From: Arcobacter nitrofigilis DSM 7299
GTDB taxonomy: Bacteria; Campylobacterota; Campylobacteria; Campylobacterales; Arcobacteraceae
DNA length: 64,000 nt
NCBI RefSeq assembly: GCF_000092245.1
Contig: NC_014166.1
Location: 2,356,001 to 2,420,000 of the forward strand
Direction: 5' to 3'
The notes beneath the pieces were generated by a model, which saw only the letters and a program-made list of their open reading frames with translations, made no database searches and was not told the DNA's origin. Position numbers and translations under genes: made by a program. This document shows, one piece after another, positions 50,376 to 60,431 of the stretch; within the stretch, counting starts at the first letter, position 1; each line of letters opens with the position of its first letter.

Positions 50376-51731
50376 TTGAAAATAAATGAAAAATCTATAG
50401 AAAAAAATCCAACTGAACTTTTAAAAAAATTAGATAAGCTACATCCAAGTGATATAGCTCATTCTTTAAAAAAAATAAAAAAAAGTAATCCAGATGATTT
50501 TATCTTTGTATTAAAAAACTTACCCGAAGATGTACTTGGGGATGTAATTTTAGAACTTCCAGAGAAACTAAGAGAATATGCTTATAACGAACTAACTATT
50601 GAAAAACTTACAGATGCTGTTGATGAATTAGAATCTGATGACCAAACAGATATTTTACAAGAAATTGAAGAACTAAATGTTGATAAAGCAAAAGAGATTT
50701 TTGATGGTCTTGAAGTTGATGATCAAGAAGAGATTAATTGGCTAAAAAGATATGAGGCAGGAGAAGCTGGTGCATATATGCAAACAGAGCTTTTCAGTGC
50801 AAACTTAAATGAAACAATTAGTAACTCAATAGAAAAACTTAGAATCGCAAAAGAAGAAAAAGAGCTTGAAAATATTCACCAAGTTTATATAGTAGATGAT
50901 AATAAAATTTTAGTAGCTTCTATTTTGTTAGAAGATTTAATTATTTTTGATTATAAAAAAACCTATAAAGAAATAATTGAAGAGCATGGAGAGAAAAGAT
51001 TTAAGCCATATAAAGTAAATGATGATGAACTTATAAAAGATGTTGCAAAACAGTTTGAAAAATACGACCTTAGTGTTGTAGCAGTTGTAGGTTATCAAAA
51101 TATGTTAATAGGAAGAATTACATCAGATGATATTTTAGATGTAATTGAAGATAGTGCAACAGAGCAAATGTATCAATTAGCTGGAGTTCATGATGATTTT
51201 GAACATGATAGTTTTATATTCACAGCTAAAAAAAGAGCAATGTGGCTTTTTATAAATCTAGGTACTGCAATTTTAGCTTCGATGGTTATTGGCTTTTTTG
51301 ATCAAACTATCCAAGCTTTTGTTGCTTTAGCTGTACTTATGCCAATAGTTGCCTCAATGGGTGGAAATGCTGGAACACAAACATTAGCTGTAATGGTTAG
51401 ACGAATGGCCTTAGGTGAAATTGATTTTGAAAACTCAAAAGATGCGATTATGAAAGAGATTTTAGTGTCCCTACTCAATGGTATACTTTTTGCCTTTGTT
51501 GTTGGTATAATTACTTACTTTTGGTTTAATACAGTTCTCTTAGGTTTAGTAATAGCTCTTTCTATGATAATTAATCTATTTAGTGCTGGTTTTTTTGGAG
51601 CGACTATACCACTTTTTTTAAAAAAATATAATATTGATCCAGCAGTTGGAAGTACTGTTTTACTTACAACAGTAACTGATATTGTTGGTTTTTTTAGTTT
51701 TTTGATGTTAGCAAAATTAATTTTGCTCTAA
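50376..51731 (+). CDS. mgtE: Magnesium transporter MgtE
   Basis: The 451 residues follow MgtE: a cytoplasmic N domain (about 1-130, HPSDIAHSLKKI and LPEDVLGDVILELPEKLR), paired CBS domains (about 135-260) that gate the channel by Mg2+ level, a connecting helix, and five membrane helices (about 285-450) with PIVASMGGNAGTQTLAVMVRRMALGEI. The start is TTG, 2 bases after the peptidase stop, so translation is probably coupled. Its C-terminus overlaps a convergent small gene by 15 bases. Confidence 0.95.
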   Translation: MKINEKSIEKNPTELLKKLDKLHPSDIAHSLKKIKKSNPDDFIFVLKNLPEDVLGDVILELPEKLREYAYNELTIEKLTDAVDELESDDQTDILQEIEELNVDKAKEIFDGLEVDDQEEINWLKRYEAGEAGAYMQTELFSANLNETISNSIEKLRIAKEEKELENIHQVYIVDDNKILVASILLEDLIIFDYKKTYKEIIEEHGEKRFKPYKVNDDELIKDVAKQFEKYDLSVVAVVGYQNMLIGRITSDDILDVIEDSATEQMYQLAGVHDDFEHDSFIFTAKKRAMWLFINLGTAILASMVIGFFDQTIQAFVALAVLMPIVASMGGNAGTQTLAVMVRRMALGEIDFENSKDAIMKEILVSLLNGILFAFVVGIITYFWFNTVLLGLVIALSMIINLFSAGFFGATIPLFLKKYNIDPAVGSTVLLTTVTDIVGFFSFLMLAKLILL

Positions 51732-52040
51732 ATTTAACTCTAAATAATCTTTAGCAAAATCAACTTTATAGCTTAAATTATTGCCATTTTTTATTAATTT
51801 TGTATATTCAGTACTATTGGCAAAATAATTTGTTCTAAAAAAGAGTTCATTTTCTTGGATTTTTAAATACAAATAAACTTCTCCATTTGCACTTAAATTA
51901 GTAACTTTACAATACATATAACATTTTAACTCATTGTTTTTAAATTCTATACTATCTTCAATCATCTCAAATGGATAAACATATCCATTTGAGTCAAAAT
52001 ATGAGAATTTGATTTTTTTGATTTGCTCTAAATTAAGCAC
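51717..52040 (-). CDS. Small protein of unknown function
   Basis: The 107-residue soluble protein has alternating strands with many aromatic and Asn residues (IKFSYFDSNGYVYPFEMIEDSIEFKNNELKCYMYCKV). This looks like a beta-sandwich, but no family is recognised. No signal peptide. It begins 6 bases after the folE stop and is probably in the folE operon. Its last 15 bases overlap the end of the convergent mgtE. Confidence 0.6.
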   Translation of the reverse strand: MLNLEQIKKIKFSYFDSNGYVYPFEMIEDSIEFKNNELKCYMYCKVTNLSANGEVYLYLKIQENELFFRTNYFANSTEYTKLIKNGNNLSYKVDFAKDYLELNLEQN

Positions 52041-52046
52041 GAAGTA

Positions 52047-52619
52047 TTATTTATGTAAAGATTGAGCTACTATTGATAGAAACTCATCTTTTGTTTTTTT
52101 CTCTTTTTTAAAGAGTCCTCTAAGCGCTGAAGTAACAGTAGTAGAACAAATCTTTTCTACTCCTCTCATCTCCATACACATATGTCTTGCATCTATCATA
52201 ACAGCCACACCTTTTGGATTTAGGGCTTCATGTAAAGCATCACAGATTTGTTCTGTCATTTGTTCTTGAATTTGTAATCTTCTTGCAAATACATCAACAA
52301 CTCTTGGAATCTTTGAAAGTCCTACTACTTTTCCATTTGGGATATATGCCACATGTGCTTTTCCAATAATTGGCAACATATGATGTTCACACATAGAATA
52401 AAATTCTATATCTTTTATAACAACCATTTCATCATTTGAACTTGTAAAAAGTGCTGAATTAATTATCTCTTTTGGGTCTTGTTTATATCCACTACACATA
52501 AAGTCAAAAGCTTTTCTCACACGACTTGGAGTTTTTTCTAAGCCTTCTCTAGTTACATCTTCCCCTACATATTCAAGTACACTTTTTATTGCATCTTCAA
52601 ATTTTTTTTCATCTTTCAT
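52047..52619 (-). CDS. folE: GTP cyclohydrolase I
   Basis: It makes dihydroneopterin triphosphate from GTP, the first step of tetrahydrofolate synthesis. The 190 residues carry the zinc ligands Cys77 and His80 ([20 protein letters not shown]) and Cys148 ([11 protein letters not shown]). The [26 protein letters not shown] helix and [11 protein letters not shown] complete the active site. This is the zinc-dependent type IA. It follows the pseudopilus operon by 9 bases and may be cotranscribed. Confidence 0.97.
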   Translation of the reverse strand: MKDEKKFEDAIKSVLEYVGEDVTREGLEKTPSRVRKAFDFMCSGYKQDPKEIINSALFTSSNDEMVVIKDIEFYSMCEHHMLPIIGKAHVAYIPNGKVVGLSKIPRVVDVFARRLQIQEQMTEQICDALHEALNPKGVAVMIDARHMCMEMRGVEKICSTTVTSALRGLFKKEKKTKDEFLSIVAQSLHK

Positions 52620-52628
52620 ATATTACCT

Positions 52629-53825
52629 TTAGATATTTAACATCTCACTCATATTCCATATGGGAGTAAAAATTGCAAGCATAATCCATAATATTAGTGA
52701 TGAAATAAGTATAAAAAAGATTGGTTCGATAAGAGAAGTTAAAGACTTAATCTTTTTATCAAACTTTTTTTCATACAAAACTTGTAATCTCTCTACACAT
52801 ATATCCAAAGAATTACTAGCTTCACCACTTCTTATTAAACTAATAACCAACTCATCAAATAACTCTGTTGAGTTAAATGCATATGAAATTGATTCGCCAT
52901 TTTTAAGATGTTCATTAATAGACGATATTCTAGCCAAAAGGTATTTATTTTTTATTAAAATTAATGAATTTCCCATACTTAAGTGAAATTCATATTTTGA
53001 TTGTAATAAAATATTTAGTGCTACAAAAAAATTATATAGTTCATATGTTTTATTTAAACTTCCTACTATGGGGAGATATTTTATAATAATTTTATCTTTA
53101 TAATAAGAGAATTTCTCTGATTTACTAATAAAATATTTTATAGCAAAATAAATGAAAATAAAAAAGAGTAAAAGATATAAAGAGTACTCTAAAAAGAAAT
53201 TCTTTAAAGTAAGTAACAAAATAGTAGAAATAGGAAGTTGCATATGATACTGCAAAAATATATTTTCAAATTTTGGTACTACAAAAATAAAAATCATACT
53301 AAGAGCTAAAATAAAAGTAACCATGACAATAATAGGATATCTTAGAGAGTTTTTTAAATCTTTTTTATTTTTAAGTCTTATTTTTAAAAGTGTGGATAAA
53401 GCAGCAATCACGGCTTTTATATTTCCATTTTTTTCAAATATTTTGAAAAAAGGAATTATGATTGGATTCAAATCTTTTTCGTATTTTTCTAAAGCTTTAT
53501 AAATAGCTCTTCCATTTTGTAAAGCAGATTCCATGGAGTTTAAAATATCTGATAGATGACTATTTTTGATACTTTTCTGTAGAATTTTTATGGCATCTAT
53601 TAATAAAATATTAGAATCTAGCATTATGCTAAGTTGAATAAAAAGCTCAATTATCTGCTCTTCACTTGCTTTATTCATTATTTTGATATTTTTAAACTCA
53701 AGCTTTTTTATCTTTTTTATTTTTACAATATTTTTAGGTAATTTTTCTTTTTCTAAATCATCACTTATTATGATTTTTGATTTGATTTTTTGGTTTTCTT
53801 GATAATGAATTTTATACTTATTCAA
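52629..53825 (-). CDS. GspF/PilC-like inner-membrane platform protein
   Basis: The 398-residue protein has two GspF cytoplasmic domains (about 70-160 and 265-360) and three membrane helices (about 165-190, 215-240 and 365-385). ALQNGRAIYKALEKYEKDLNPIIIPFFKIFEKNGN and LVISLIRSGEASNSLDICVERL are the GspF repeats. It anchors the pilus or pseudopilus at the inner membrane. Start codon TTG overlapping the GspE-like stop by 4 bases. It is comparable to Campylobacter CtsF, needed for DNA uptake. Confidence 0.86.
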   Translation of the reverse strand: MNKYKIHYQENQKIKSKIIISDDLEKEKLPKNIVKIKKIKKLEFKNIKIMNKASEEQIIELFIQLSIMLDSNILLIDAIKILQKSIKNSHLSDILNSMESALQNGRAIYKALEKYEKDLNPIIIPFFKIFEKNGNIKAVIAALSTLLKIRLKNKKDLKNSLRYPIIVMVTFILALSMIFIFVVPKFENIFLQYHMQLPISTILLLTLKNFFLEYSLYLLLFFIFIYFAIKYFISKSEKFSYYKDKIIIKYLPIVGSLNKTYELYNFFVALNILLQSKYEFHLSMGNSLILIKNKYLLARISSINEHLKNGESISYAFNSTELFDELVISLIRSGEASNSLDICVERLQVLYEKKFDKKIKSLTSLIEPIFFILISSLILWIMLAIFTPIWNMSEMLNI

Positions 53826-55174
53826 AATAATACTTTATTTACTTCATCTTTAGTTGTGAGATTTTTTTCAATCTTCTCTTTTGCATCATCAAACAGTGAT
53901 TTAAATCCAATACTTTTAACATAGTGCATAATCTTGTTTTTATCAAAATCATTTGCAACAAGAGAAGAAATATTTTCATCAAACTCTAAAAACTCAAATA
54001 ATGATAATCTTCCATCAAAACCAGTATAATTGCACTTACTACAACCATCTTCACAAAAGATACAAAGTTTAAGAACTAATCTTTGAGCAATCACAGCTCT
54101 TAGTGTGGAAGCTACTAAATATGGCTTTGCATTTAAGTCAAATAACCTAGATAGAGTTGAAATAGAATCATTTGTATGTAAAGTACTAAAAACTAAATGA
54201 CCTGTAAGAGAAGCCTGAATAGCTATACTCAAAGACTCTTCATCTCTTATTTCTCCTATCATTATTATATCAGGGTCTTGTCTTAGGATGTTTTTTAAAA
54301 CATCATTAAAACTTAATCCTATAGCATTATTTATTGCAACTTGTTGTATGCCTTTTATTTGATACTCTACAGGATCTTCAATAGTAATAATCTTTTTTGA
54401 ATTATCATTTAGTTCATTTAAAATAGAGTATAAAGTAGTAGTTTTACCACTTCCTGTTGGACCTGTAACTAGTATCAAACCATTTGATTTCAAAATTGAT
54501 TTTTTTACTTTTTTTAATGTTATTTCATCAAAGCCAATATTATTTAAATCTTTTTTATTAACACCATTATCTAATATCCTTAAAACAATTGATTCACCTG
54601 TAATAGTAGGCATAGTTGATACTCGGAAATCAATTTTTTCTTTATTTAAAACTTGTTTTTCAAATCTAGCATTTTGTGGTTTTCTTTTTTGCGTGATGTC
54701 CATATTTGATATAAGTTTGATGTATGAACTAAGGACTAAATAAAAACTAATTTCAAAGCTAAAAAATGTTTTTAAAATACCATCTATTCTAAGTCTTATA
54801 ATTAAACACTCACTTAAAGTCTCAATATGAATATCACTACACTTTTTTTCAAGAGAAAAATTCAATAACAAATCAAAAAACTCTTGTACAGCTTTTTCTT
54901 GGTTTTGTTGTATTGAATTTTTATAATTAATATAAATCTGATGCTTTTTTTCAAAATCATCCAAACAAAATAAAATCTCATTTTTACTAGATTTTATCTC
55001 TTTTATTACTAAGTTAGTCTCAACTAACTGCAAATTTGAACTCTCTTCACAAACTATTACTGTAATAAAATATTCATCTTTTTTAATTGGTAAAAATAGA
55101 TTATCTCTTAAATAATTTATTTCATAGTTTCTAATAAGTTCATAATCACATCTATAATTATCTAGTATATTCAT
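53822..55174 (-). CDS. GspE/PilB-like assembly ATPase
   Basis: The 450-residue cytoplasmic ATPase powers pseudopilus assembly. Walker A GPTGSGKTT is at 238-246, the Asp box ITIEDPVEYQI and Walker B-region IIMIGEIRDEESLSIAIQASLTGH follow, and a tetracysteine zinc knuckle (CIFCEDGCSKCNYTGF) is present. The N-terminal domain is short, as in Campylobacter CtsE. The 5' end overlaps the GspC-like gene by 17 bases, and the 3' end overlaps gspF by 4, a coupled operon. Confidence 0.88.
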   Translation of the reverse strand: MNILDNYRCDYELIRNYEINYLRDNLFLPIKKDEYFITVIVCEESSNLQLVETNLVIKEIKSSKNEILFCLDDFEKKHQIYINYKNSIQQNQEKAVQEFFDLLLNFSLEKKCSDIHIETLSECLIIRLRIDGILKTFFSFEISFYLVLSSYIKLISNMDITQKRKPQNARFEKQVLNKEKIDFRVSTMPTITGESIVLRILDNGVNKKDLNNIGFDEITLKKVKKSILKSNGLILVTGPTGSGKTTTLYSILNELNDNSKKIITIEDPVEYQIKGIQQVAINNAIGLSFNDVLKNILRQDPDIIMIGEIRDEESLSIAIQASLTGHLVFSTLHTNDSISTLSRLFDLNAKPYLVASTLRAVIAQRLVLKLCIFCEDGCSKCNYTGFDGRLSLFEFLEFDENISSLVANDFDKNKIMHYVKSIGFKSLFDDAKEKIEKNLTTKDEVNKVLF

Positions 55175-55859
55175 TTTGATATATCCATATTTTAGTTTTG
55201 TGATTATTTTTTTCTAACTCGATAAAATCCCTTTTTATTGAAATCAACTTTTCATCGTTTATTTTTTCTCCTATTTTGTACCATTTATCATCTACTAAAA
55301 CAGTATTATTAATAATTGCATCGATTTTTATAGTTTCCTCTTCATCTTTAAGAAGAGGTATTTTTAAATTATTTTCAACTTTCTTTTGGTATAAAACTTT
55401 ATTTTTAACCTCTTTTGGTCTTAATTTTTTATAAAAAATATCTTTTTTATTTAACTCTATTTCAATATATAAATCTATTTTATTGTCATTGAGAACTTTA
55501 AAGCTTAACTTTTTTACGACTACTTTTGAACTAAATTTTTCTATAAAATCAATAATTTTCAAACTCTTTAAAAAGTCATCCTCAATTTGTAAAATAACTT
55601 TTTTAGGTGTTATTTTTATATTCTTTAAATTAAGATTTTTATTCTTTATCTCTTCTTCTAAATTAAACATAAAATCAAATAATTTTAATGATTTCTCTTT
55701 TTTGATTCTTTTTGGTTTTTCTATACTTTTAGATTCAACTATTCCATTTAAACTATAAAAATAATAAGTAACACACCCAATAATTAACAAAGGAAGTAAA
55801 TAAAATAAACTTCTATATTTATCATTAAAAAACAAATGATGCACTAATTTCATATCCAT
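55158..55859 (-). CDS. Putative GspC/PilP-like pseudopilus subunit
   Basis: The 233 residues have one membrane helix (about 18-36), a lysine-rich coiled middle and a C-terminal strand module (IDAIINNTVLVDDKWYKIGEKINDEKLISIKRDFIELEKNNHKTKIWI) that resembles the GspC/PilP homology region, which docks to the secretin. Similarity is weak and structural rather than motif-based. It lies directly before the GspE-like gene (17-base overlap). It may match a Cts protein such as CtsR, but I cannot confirm. Confidence 0.6.
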   Translation of the reverse strand: MDMKLVHHLFFNDKYRSLFYLLPLLIIGCVTYYFYSLNGIVESKSIEKPKRIKKEKSLKLFDFMFNLEEEIKNKNLNLKNIKITPKKVILQIEDDFLKSLKIIDFIEKFSSKVVVKKLSFKVLNDNKIDLYIEIELNKKDIFYKKLRPKEVKNKVLYQKKVENNLKIPLLKDEEETIKIDAIINNTVLVDDKWYKIGEKINDEKLISIKRDFIELEKNNHKTKIWIYQNEYTR

Positions 55860-56700
55860 CCTTTGTTTTTGAAATTGAATTTATTTTTTTATTTCTATAG
55901 TTTTGAATAAAAGCATAAAAATCATCTCTATTCTTAGCTATAAGTGTTACAAATAGACTATTTCCACTAAAGTCAAACTTTGATATTTTTAGATTATGCT
56001 TTTCTAAATTGGCAAATAAAGTGCTTATTTTAAAATATAAGCTTTGTCTTTTAGGAATTAGAATTTTATTCTTAGATTTATTATCTATTCTTAGAAGTTC
56101 TTCTTTAGTAGACTCTTTTTTATAATAATCAAAAACAATAAGTGATAAAGAAATAATGAGTAGTGTAAATAAATAATAGTAATAAATTTTTAATTTATTG
56201 CTATCGTAAATATAAGCTAGACTTGAAGAGATTTTATCTTTACCTTTAAAATGTTCCAAATCAGCAATTTGTATATCTATTTCTTCCTCATAATCAAACA
56301 AAAACCTCTTTTTGATATAAACTTCCATATCTTGATTTAAAAGTTCTTTTTCTATTTTTTGGAAATAATACAAAGAAGAGTTTTCAAATAATAAAAAATA
56401 AGTATCATAATATACTAATACTCTTTTTTTATCTAATTTTTTCAATTTGATATATTCACTTATCAAATCTATTATGAGTATTGCACTCTTTTTGTTTTCA
56501 TAGGAACAGACAAAATACTCTTTTGAATATTTCAAATAAGTATAAAAAGTTTTATGATTTTTTTGAAAAGTAGCTTTTTCTTCTAAATTATGAAAAATAA
56601 ATTTGGCAAGATTTTTATCTAAAATCTTTTCAGAAACTTTAAATAAATTTGTATAAATACAATCAAGATTTATTATATTTTTTCCATTTAAGTAATCCAT
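55825..56700 (-). CDS. Putative PilM/N- or GspL-like pseudopilus protein
   Basis: The 291-residue protein has a cytoplasmic N-terminus (1-170), a single membrane helix (about 172-190) and a periplasmic C-terminus with a ferredoxin-like pattern (KISTLFANLEKHNLKISKFDFSGNSLFVTLIAKNRDDFYAFIQNYRN). The topology matches GspL or PilN fused to a cytoplasmic domain. It is the first gene of the operon and overlaps the next by 35 bases. No residues identify it firmly. No secretin gene is in the window. Confidence 0.55.
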   Translation of the reverse strand: MDYLNGKNIINLDCIYTNLFKVSEKILDKNLAKFIFHNLEEKATFQKNHKTFYTYLKYSKEYFVCSYENKKSAILIIDLISEYIKLKKLDKKRVLVYYDTYFLLFENSSLYYFQKIEKELLNQDMEVYIKKRFLFDYEEEIDIQIADLEHFKGKDKISSSLAYIYDSNKLKIYYYYLFTLLIISLSLIVFDYYKKESTKEELLRIDNKSKNKILIPKRQSLYFKISTLFANLEKHNLKISKFDFSGNSLFVTLIAKNRDDFYAFIQNYRNKKINSISKTKDGYEISASFVF

Positions 56701-56742
56701 AATAAATTATATTATTATGAAACTTAAAAATAATAAAATAAA

Positions 56743-56776
56743 TTCATATTAATCACAAAAAAGCAATTAATATGAA
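56743..56776 (-). terminator. Inverted repeat between era and the pseudopilus operon
   Basis: TTCATATTAAT (56743-56753) pairs perfectly with ATTAATATGAA (56766-56776). On the minus strand a T-rich tail follows, so it could terminate the era transcript. It might instead be an operator of the pseudopilus operon, whose start is 43 bases away. Confidence 0.5.
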
Positions 56777-56784
56777 ATATTTAA

Positions 56785-57666
56785 TTAATCTATATCGTAC
56801 CCTAACTCTTTTAAACCTTCTCTATTTTTTGTCCAACCTTTTTTGATAGAAACAAATAGCTCTAAGAAACATTTTTTGCCAGTTAATTTTTCTATTTTAA
56901 CTCTAGCATCTTTTCCTATTCTTTTAATAGCAGTTGCACCTTTGCCAATAATCATACCTTTTTGAGTAGATTTTTGCACGATTATTGTAGCTTTTATTAC
57001 ATCAACATTCTTTTTCTCTTCAACTTTATTTATTAAAACATCTGTTTCATAAGGTATTTCATCAGAAATATTTTCGAAAATTGACTCTCTAATAAACTCT
57101 TTAAAAATATCTCTTAAGTGCTCAGTTGTCAAAATCTCTGGATCAAATAAATAAGGATGTTCTGGAAGATATTTTACAACTACATCTAAAATATCTGCAT
57201 GGGTTGTTGCCTTTTTTATTGACACTGGTATGATTGATTCATATTTATCAGAAAATTTTTCATACTCTTTCATTTTTGCTAAAACTTCTTCATTTGAGAC
57301 AAAATCTATTTTTGTAAGAAGTAAGATGTGTTTTGTATTTTTTTTATTTTTTAGTAAAAATTCTTCATAATATTTAACTTGATCTGTAACTGGTGCTAAA
57401 AATAAAATTAAATCACAATCACCCATCGCTTTTAGTGCTTCATCAAGCATAAATTGATTTAATAGTTTTTCCGTTTCATGAATTCCTGGAGTATCTACAA
57501 ATATAACTTGGTCATCTTCATGCATAACTATTATATTTGATCGTTTTCTTGTAGCATTTGCTTTATGAGAAACCATCGCAATCTTTTCACCAACTAACCA
57601 ATTTAGTAGTGAACTTTTTCCTGCATTTGGTCTTCCTACTACTGATACATATCCGCATTTTGTCAT
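56785..57666 (-). CDS. era: GTPase Era
   Basis: A 293-residue ribosome-assembly GTPase that binds the 3' end of 16S rRNA. G1 GRPNAGKSS is at 11-19, G3 DTPGIHE near 59, and G4 TKID near 122. A KH domain with the GxxG motif MIIGKGATAIKRIGKDAR fills the C-terminal third. It ends with the usual WTKNREGLKELGYD motif. A small hairpin (57686-57704) precedes its ribosome site. It lies 68 bases after comM on the same strand. Confidence 0.96.
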   Translation of the reverse strand: MTKCGYVSVVGRPNAGKSSLLNWLVGEKIAMVSHKANATRKRSNIIVMHEDDQVIFVDTPGIHETEKLLNQFMLDEALKAMGDCDLILFLAPVTDQVKYYEEFLLKNKKNTKHILLLTKIDFVSNEEVLAKMKEYEKFSDKYESIIPVSIKKATTHADILDVVVKYLPEHPYLFDPEILTTEHLRDIFKEFIRESIFENISDEIPYETDVLINKVEEKKNVDVIKATIIVQKSTQKGMIIGKGATAIKRIGKDARVKIEKLTGKKCFLELFVSIKKGWTKNREGLKELGYDID

Positions 57667-57734
57667 TTTATACCTTTGTAATCAATACGAAGTTCTCCTT
57701 CGTAAAATCTAATTTTTCGCATTATACAATAATT

Positions 57735-59243
57735 TTATCTTTTTCTGAAACTAAGTGCTTCAAATATATGCTCTTTTTTTATATTTTCACTAGCTTCTAA
57801 GTCTGCAATTGTTCTTGCTACTTTTAAAACTTTGTTTATACTTCTAAAAGATAATGAATAATTTGTTGTAGCTAAATTTAATATATTTTCACAAGTAGAA
57901 TCCAATAGACAATACTTACTAATATCTTCATCTTTTAATTTTCCATTTAAATCACTCTGCCCTCTTTTTATTTGTACCCTAAAGGCATTTAAAACCATTT
58001 TATACATTTCTTTAGAACTTATATCTGCTTTATCTTCATAATTAACTTCATTCATAGTAACAAATAAATCAATCCTATCACAAAAAGGATCTGATAGTTT
58101 TGCCTTATATCTTGTTATTTCTAAATCATTGCATCTACACTCTTTTGTAGAGCTAAGTAAATTCCCACAAGGGCAAGGGTTCATGGCACAAGCAAATAAA
58201 AATTTAGTTTCATAATTTGTCTTTGAATTTACTCTTGATATTAATATTTTATTATCTTCTAAAGGCTCTCTCATAGATTCAAGTATTGCTTTTGGGAAAT
58301 GGGGAAGCTCATCAAAAAAGAGTATCCCATTATTTGATAAAGCGATTTCCCCTATTTTAGAATTTATGGTTCCACCACCAAATATTGAAGCTCTGGTAGA
58401 AGTGTGATGTGGAGACCTAAAAACTGTTCTTCCATCAAAATTTGGCTCGATTAAATTTAAAGAATCTAATTTTGCCTTTTCTAGTATTTGCTCAACTGTT
58501 TGAGGTGGCATGATATATTGTAATCTTTTTATAATCATAGATTTACCACAGCCAGGACTTCCTTCAAATATAATATTATGGTTACCACTTGCTGCAATTA
58601 AAGCAGCTCTTTTTGCCACCTTTTGTCCTTTTACATCTTTAAAATCCAATTCATACTTTTTATTGTAATAAAACTGTTTACCATCTACAAGTATAGTATC
58701 ACATGGCATTTTATATTGTGCTACCTTGTATTTATCTTTTTCCTTAGAATTAAAAAACATAATTGCTTCATTTAGGTTTTTTACACTATAAACATCTATA
58801 TTTGGAATCATTGCAATTTTATCTTCAATAGACTTTGGTACTAAAACGGAAAGCTTACCTATCTTTTTTGCCAAAGATAATATTAAAGGAAAAATAGAAC
58901 TGTTATCTTTTAGTGTTCCATCAAGAGCTAATTCTGCAAATACATAGAAATCATCAAACTTAACTTTTGTATCATATAAAGCTACTAATAAAGCAATAGA
59001 TAAATCAAAATGGGTACCATTTTTATTTATATCTGAAGGTGAAAGATTGATTGTGATTTTTTTTGGAGGAAATTTAAAATCATTTGTTAAAAGTGCAGAT
59101 TTTACCCTATCTTTTGACTCTTGAATAGCTGAACTAGCAAGACCTACTATGGAAAAACTGGGAAGCCCTTTAGTAAAGGTAGCTTCAACATCCACACAAA
59201 TTGCATCTAATGACTCTAAAGTAGCACTTTTAATAATCTTCAT
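57735..59243 (-). CDS. comM: YifB/ComM family magnesium-chelatase-like AAA+ ATPase
   Basis: The 502-residue protein begins with the ChlI/Lon-S5-like domain (1-165, KGLPSFSIVGLASSAIQESKDRVKSALLTNDFKFPPKKITINLSPSD), followed by a Walker A GSPGCGKS at 228-235, the GGGTI...G-x-ALSNNGILFFDELPHF Walker B region, and a C-terminal Mg-chelatase domain with two CxxC-type pairs (CPCGN...CRCND). ComM is a helicase that extends branch migration during natural transformation. Next to the pseudopilus operon this supports DNA uptake. Confidence 0.93.
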   Translation of the reverse strand: MKIIKSATLESLDAICVDVEATFTKGLPSFSIVGLASSAIQESKDRVKSALLTNDFKFPPKKITINLSPSDINKNGTHFDLSIALLVALYDTKVKFDDFYVFAELALDGTLKDNSSIFPLILSLAKKIGKLSVLVPKSIEDKIAMIPNIDVYSVKNLNEAIMFFNSKEKDKYKVAQYKMPCDTILVDGKQFYYNKKYELDFKDVKGQKVAKRAALIAASGNHNIIFEGSPGCGKSMIIKRLQYIMPPQTVEQILEKAKLDSLNLIEPNFDGRTVFRSPHHTSTRASIFGGGTINSKIGEIALSNNGILFFDELPHFPKAILESMREPLEDNKILISRVNSKTNYETKFLFACAMNPCPCGNLLSSTKECRCNDLEITRYKAKLSDPFCDRIDLFVTMNEVNYEDKADISSKEMYKMVLNAFRVQIKRGQSDLNGKLKDEDISKYCLLDSTCENILNLATTNYSLSFRSINKVLKVARTIADLEASENIKKEHIFEALSFRKR

Positions 59244-59304
59244 AAAAATCCATATAATTACTTTTATATAATTATATGTAATTTTTTATTAATTTATATG
59301 TAAT

Positions 59305-59817
59305 TTACTTACTCTTTTGGGATTTTTTGTACTCTTTTTCAAATTTCTTTCTTTTCATTAAAGAAAGTTTTTCAATAAAAAGATGACCTTCAAGATGGTC
59401 CATTTCATGTTGCCATGCAACAGCTAAAAAGTCTTCTGTTTCCATTTTTTGGTTATTTCCAAATCTATCTTGGTACTCTACAATTATGTGTTGAGCCCTT
59501 TTAACATCTTCATTAAATCCAGGAACACTTAAACAACCTTCAGTAAAAACTTGTATACCATCTTTATGAGTTATTTTTGGATTTATTGCTTCAATTAAAG
59601 AGTCTTTTGCTTGGATATCATTTTCATCTGGAATCAGAATAATAAGAACATTAAGTGGAACTGCAACTTGAATTGCAGCTAGTCCTACACCACTTTGAGC
59701 AATCATAGTTTCATACATATCATCTAAAAGAGTGTGAAGTTCATCATCAAACTTCACAACATCTTTTGATTTTTCTCTAAGTAGCTTATTTGGATAAGTT
59801 ATTACTTCTCTTACCAT
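59305..59817 (-). CDS. def: Peptide deformylase
   Basis: It removes the formyl group from nascent proteins. The 170 residues have all three motifs: GVGLAAIQV (44-52), EGCLSVPG (93-100, Cys95) and QHEMDHLEG (136-144, His137 and His141 as iron ligands, Glu138 as catalyst). It starts 8 bases after the clpP stop and is part of the tig-clpP-def cluster. Confidence 0.97.
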   Translation of the reverse strand: MVREVITYPNKLLREKSKDVVKFDDELHTLLDDMYETMIAQSGVGLAAIQVAVPLNVLIILIPDENDIQAKDSLIEAINPKITHKDGIQVFTEGCLSVPGFNEDVKRAQHIIVEYQDRFGNNQKMETEDFLAVAWQHEMDHLEGHLFIEKLSLMKRKKFEKEYKKSQKSK

Positions 59818-59825
59818 TATTTCTC

Positions 59826-60410
59826 TTACTTGTGATTTGTAATTACTTCGTCAATTAGCCCATATTTACAAGCTTCTTCTGCACTCATAAAATTATCTCT
59901 ATCTGTATCTTTTTCAATTACTTTTATTGGTTGACCAGTTTGTTCAGCAATCATTTTGTTAAGAGTATCTTTCATTCTTTGAATCTCTTTTGCTTGAATT
60001 TGGATATCAGTAGATTGACCTTGTGCCCCACCTGATGGTTGGTGAATCATAACTCTAGAGTTAGGTAAAGAATATCTTTTCCCTTTTACTCCAGAACTTA
60101 ATAAAAATGCACCCATTGAAGCAGCTTGTCCAATACAAATAGTACAAACATCAGGTTTGATATAGTTCATAGTATCATATATAGACATTCCACTTGTGAT
60201 AACTCCACCCGGAGAGTTTATGTATAAATAGATATCTTTATCTGGATCTTCAGCTTCTAAGAAAAGTAACTGTGCAACTATAGTAGAAGCAACAGGATCA
60301 TTTATCTCTCCACTTAACATAATAATTCTATCTTTAAGAAGTCTTGAATAAATATCATAACTTCTTTCACCTCTACCAGATTTTTCTACAACGTATGGAA
60401 TATAACTCAT
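59826..60410 (-). CDS. clpP: ATP-dependent Clp protease proteolytic subunit
   Basis: The 194-residue serine peptidase has the complete triad: Ser98 in [14 protein letters not shown], His123 in [10 protein letters not shown] and Asp172 in [12 protein letters not shown]. It forms a tetradecameric barrel fed by ClpX or ClpA, which are not in this window. The N-terminal [23 protein letters not shown] is the usual propeptide-less form. It lies between tig (21 bases upstream) and def (8 bases downstream). Confidence 0.97.
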   Translation of the reverse strand: MSYIPYVVEKSGRGERSYDIYSRLLKDRIIMLSGEINDPVASTIVAQLLFLEAEDPDKDIYLYINSPGGVITSGMSIYDTMNYIKPDVCTICIGQAASMGAFLLSSGVKGKRYSLPNSRVMIHQPSGGAQGQSTDIQIQAKEIQRMKDTLNKMIAEQTGQPIKVIEKDTDRDNFMSAEEACKYGLIDEVITNHK

Positions 60411-60431
60411 ATAATTTTCCTATTTATTAAT

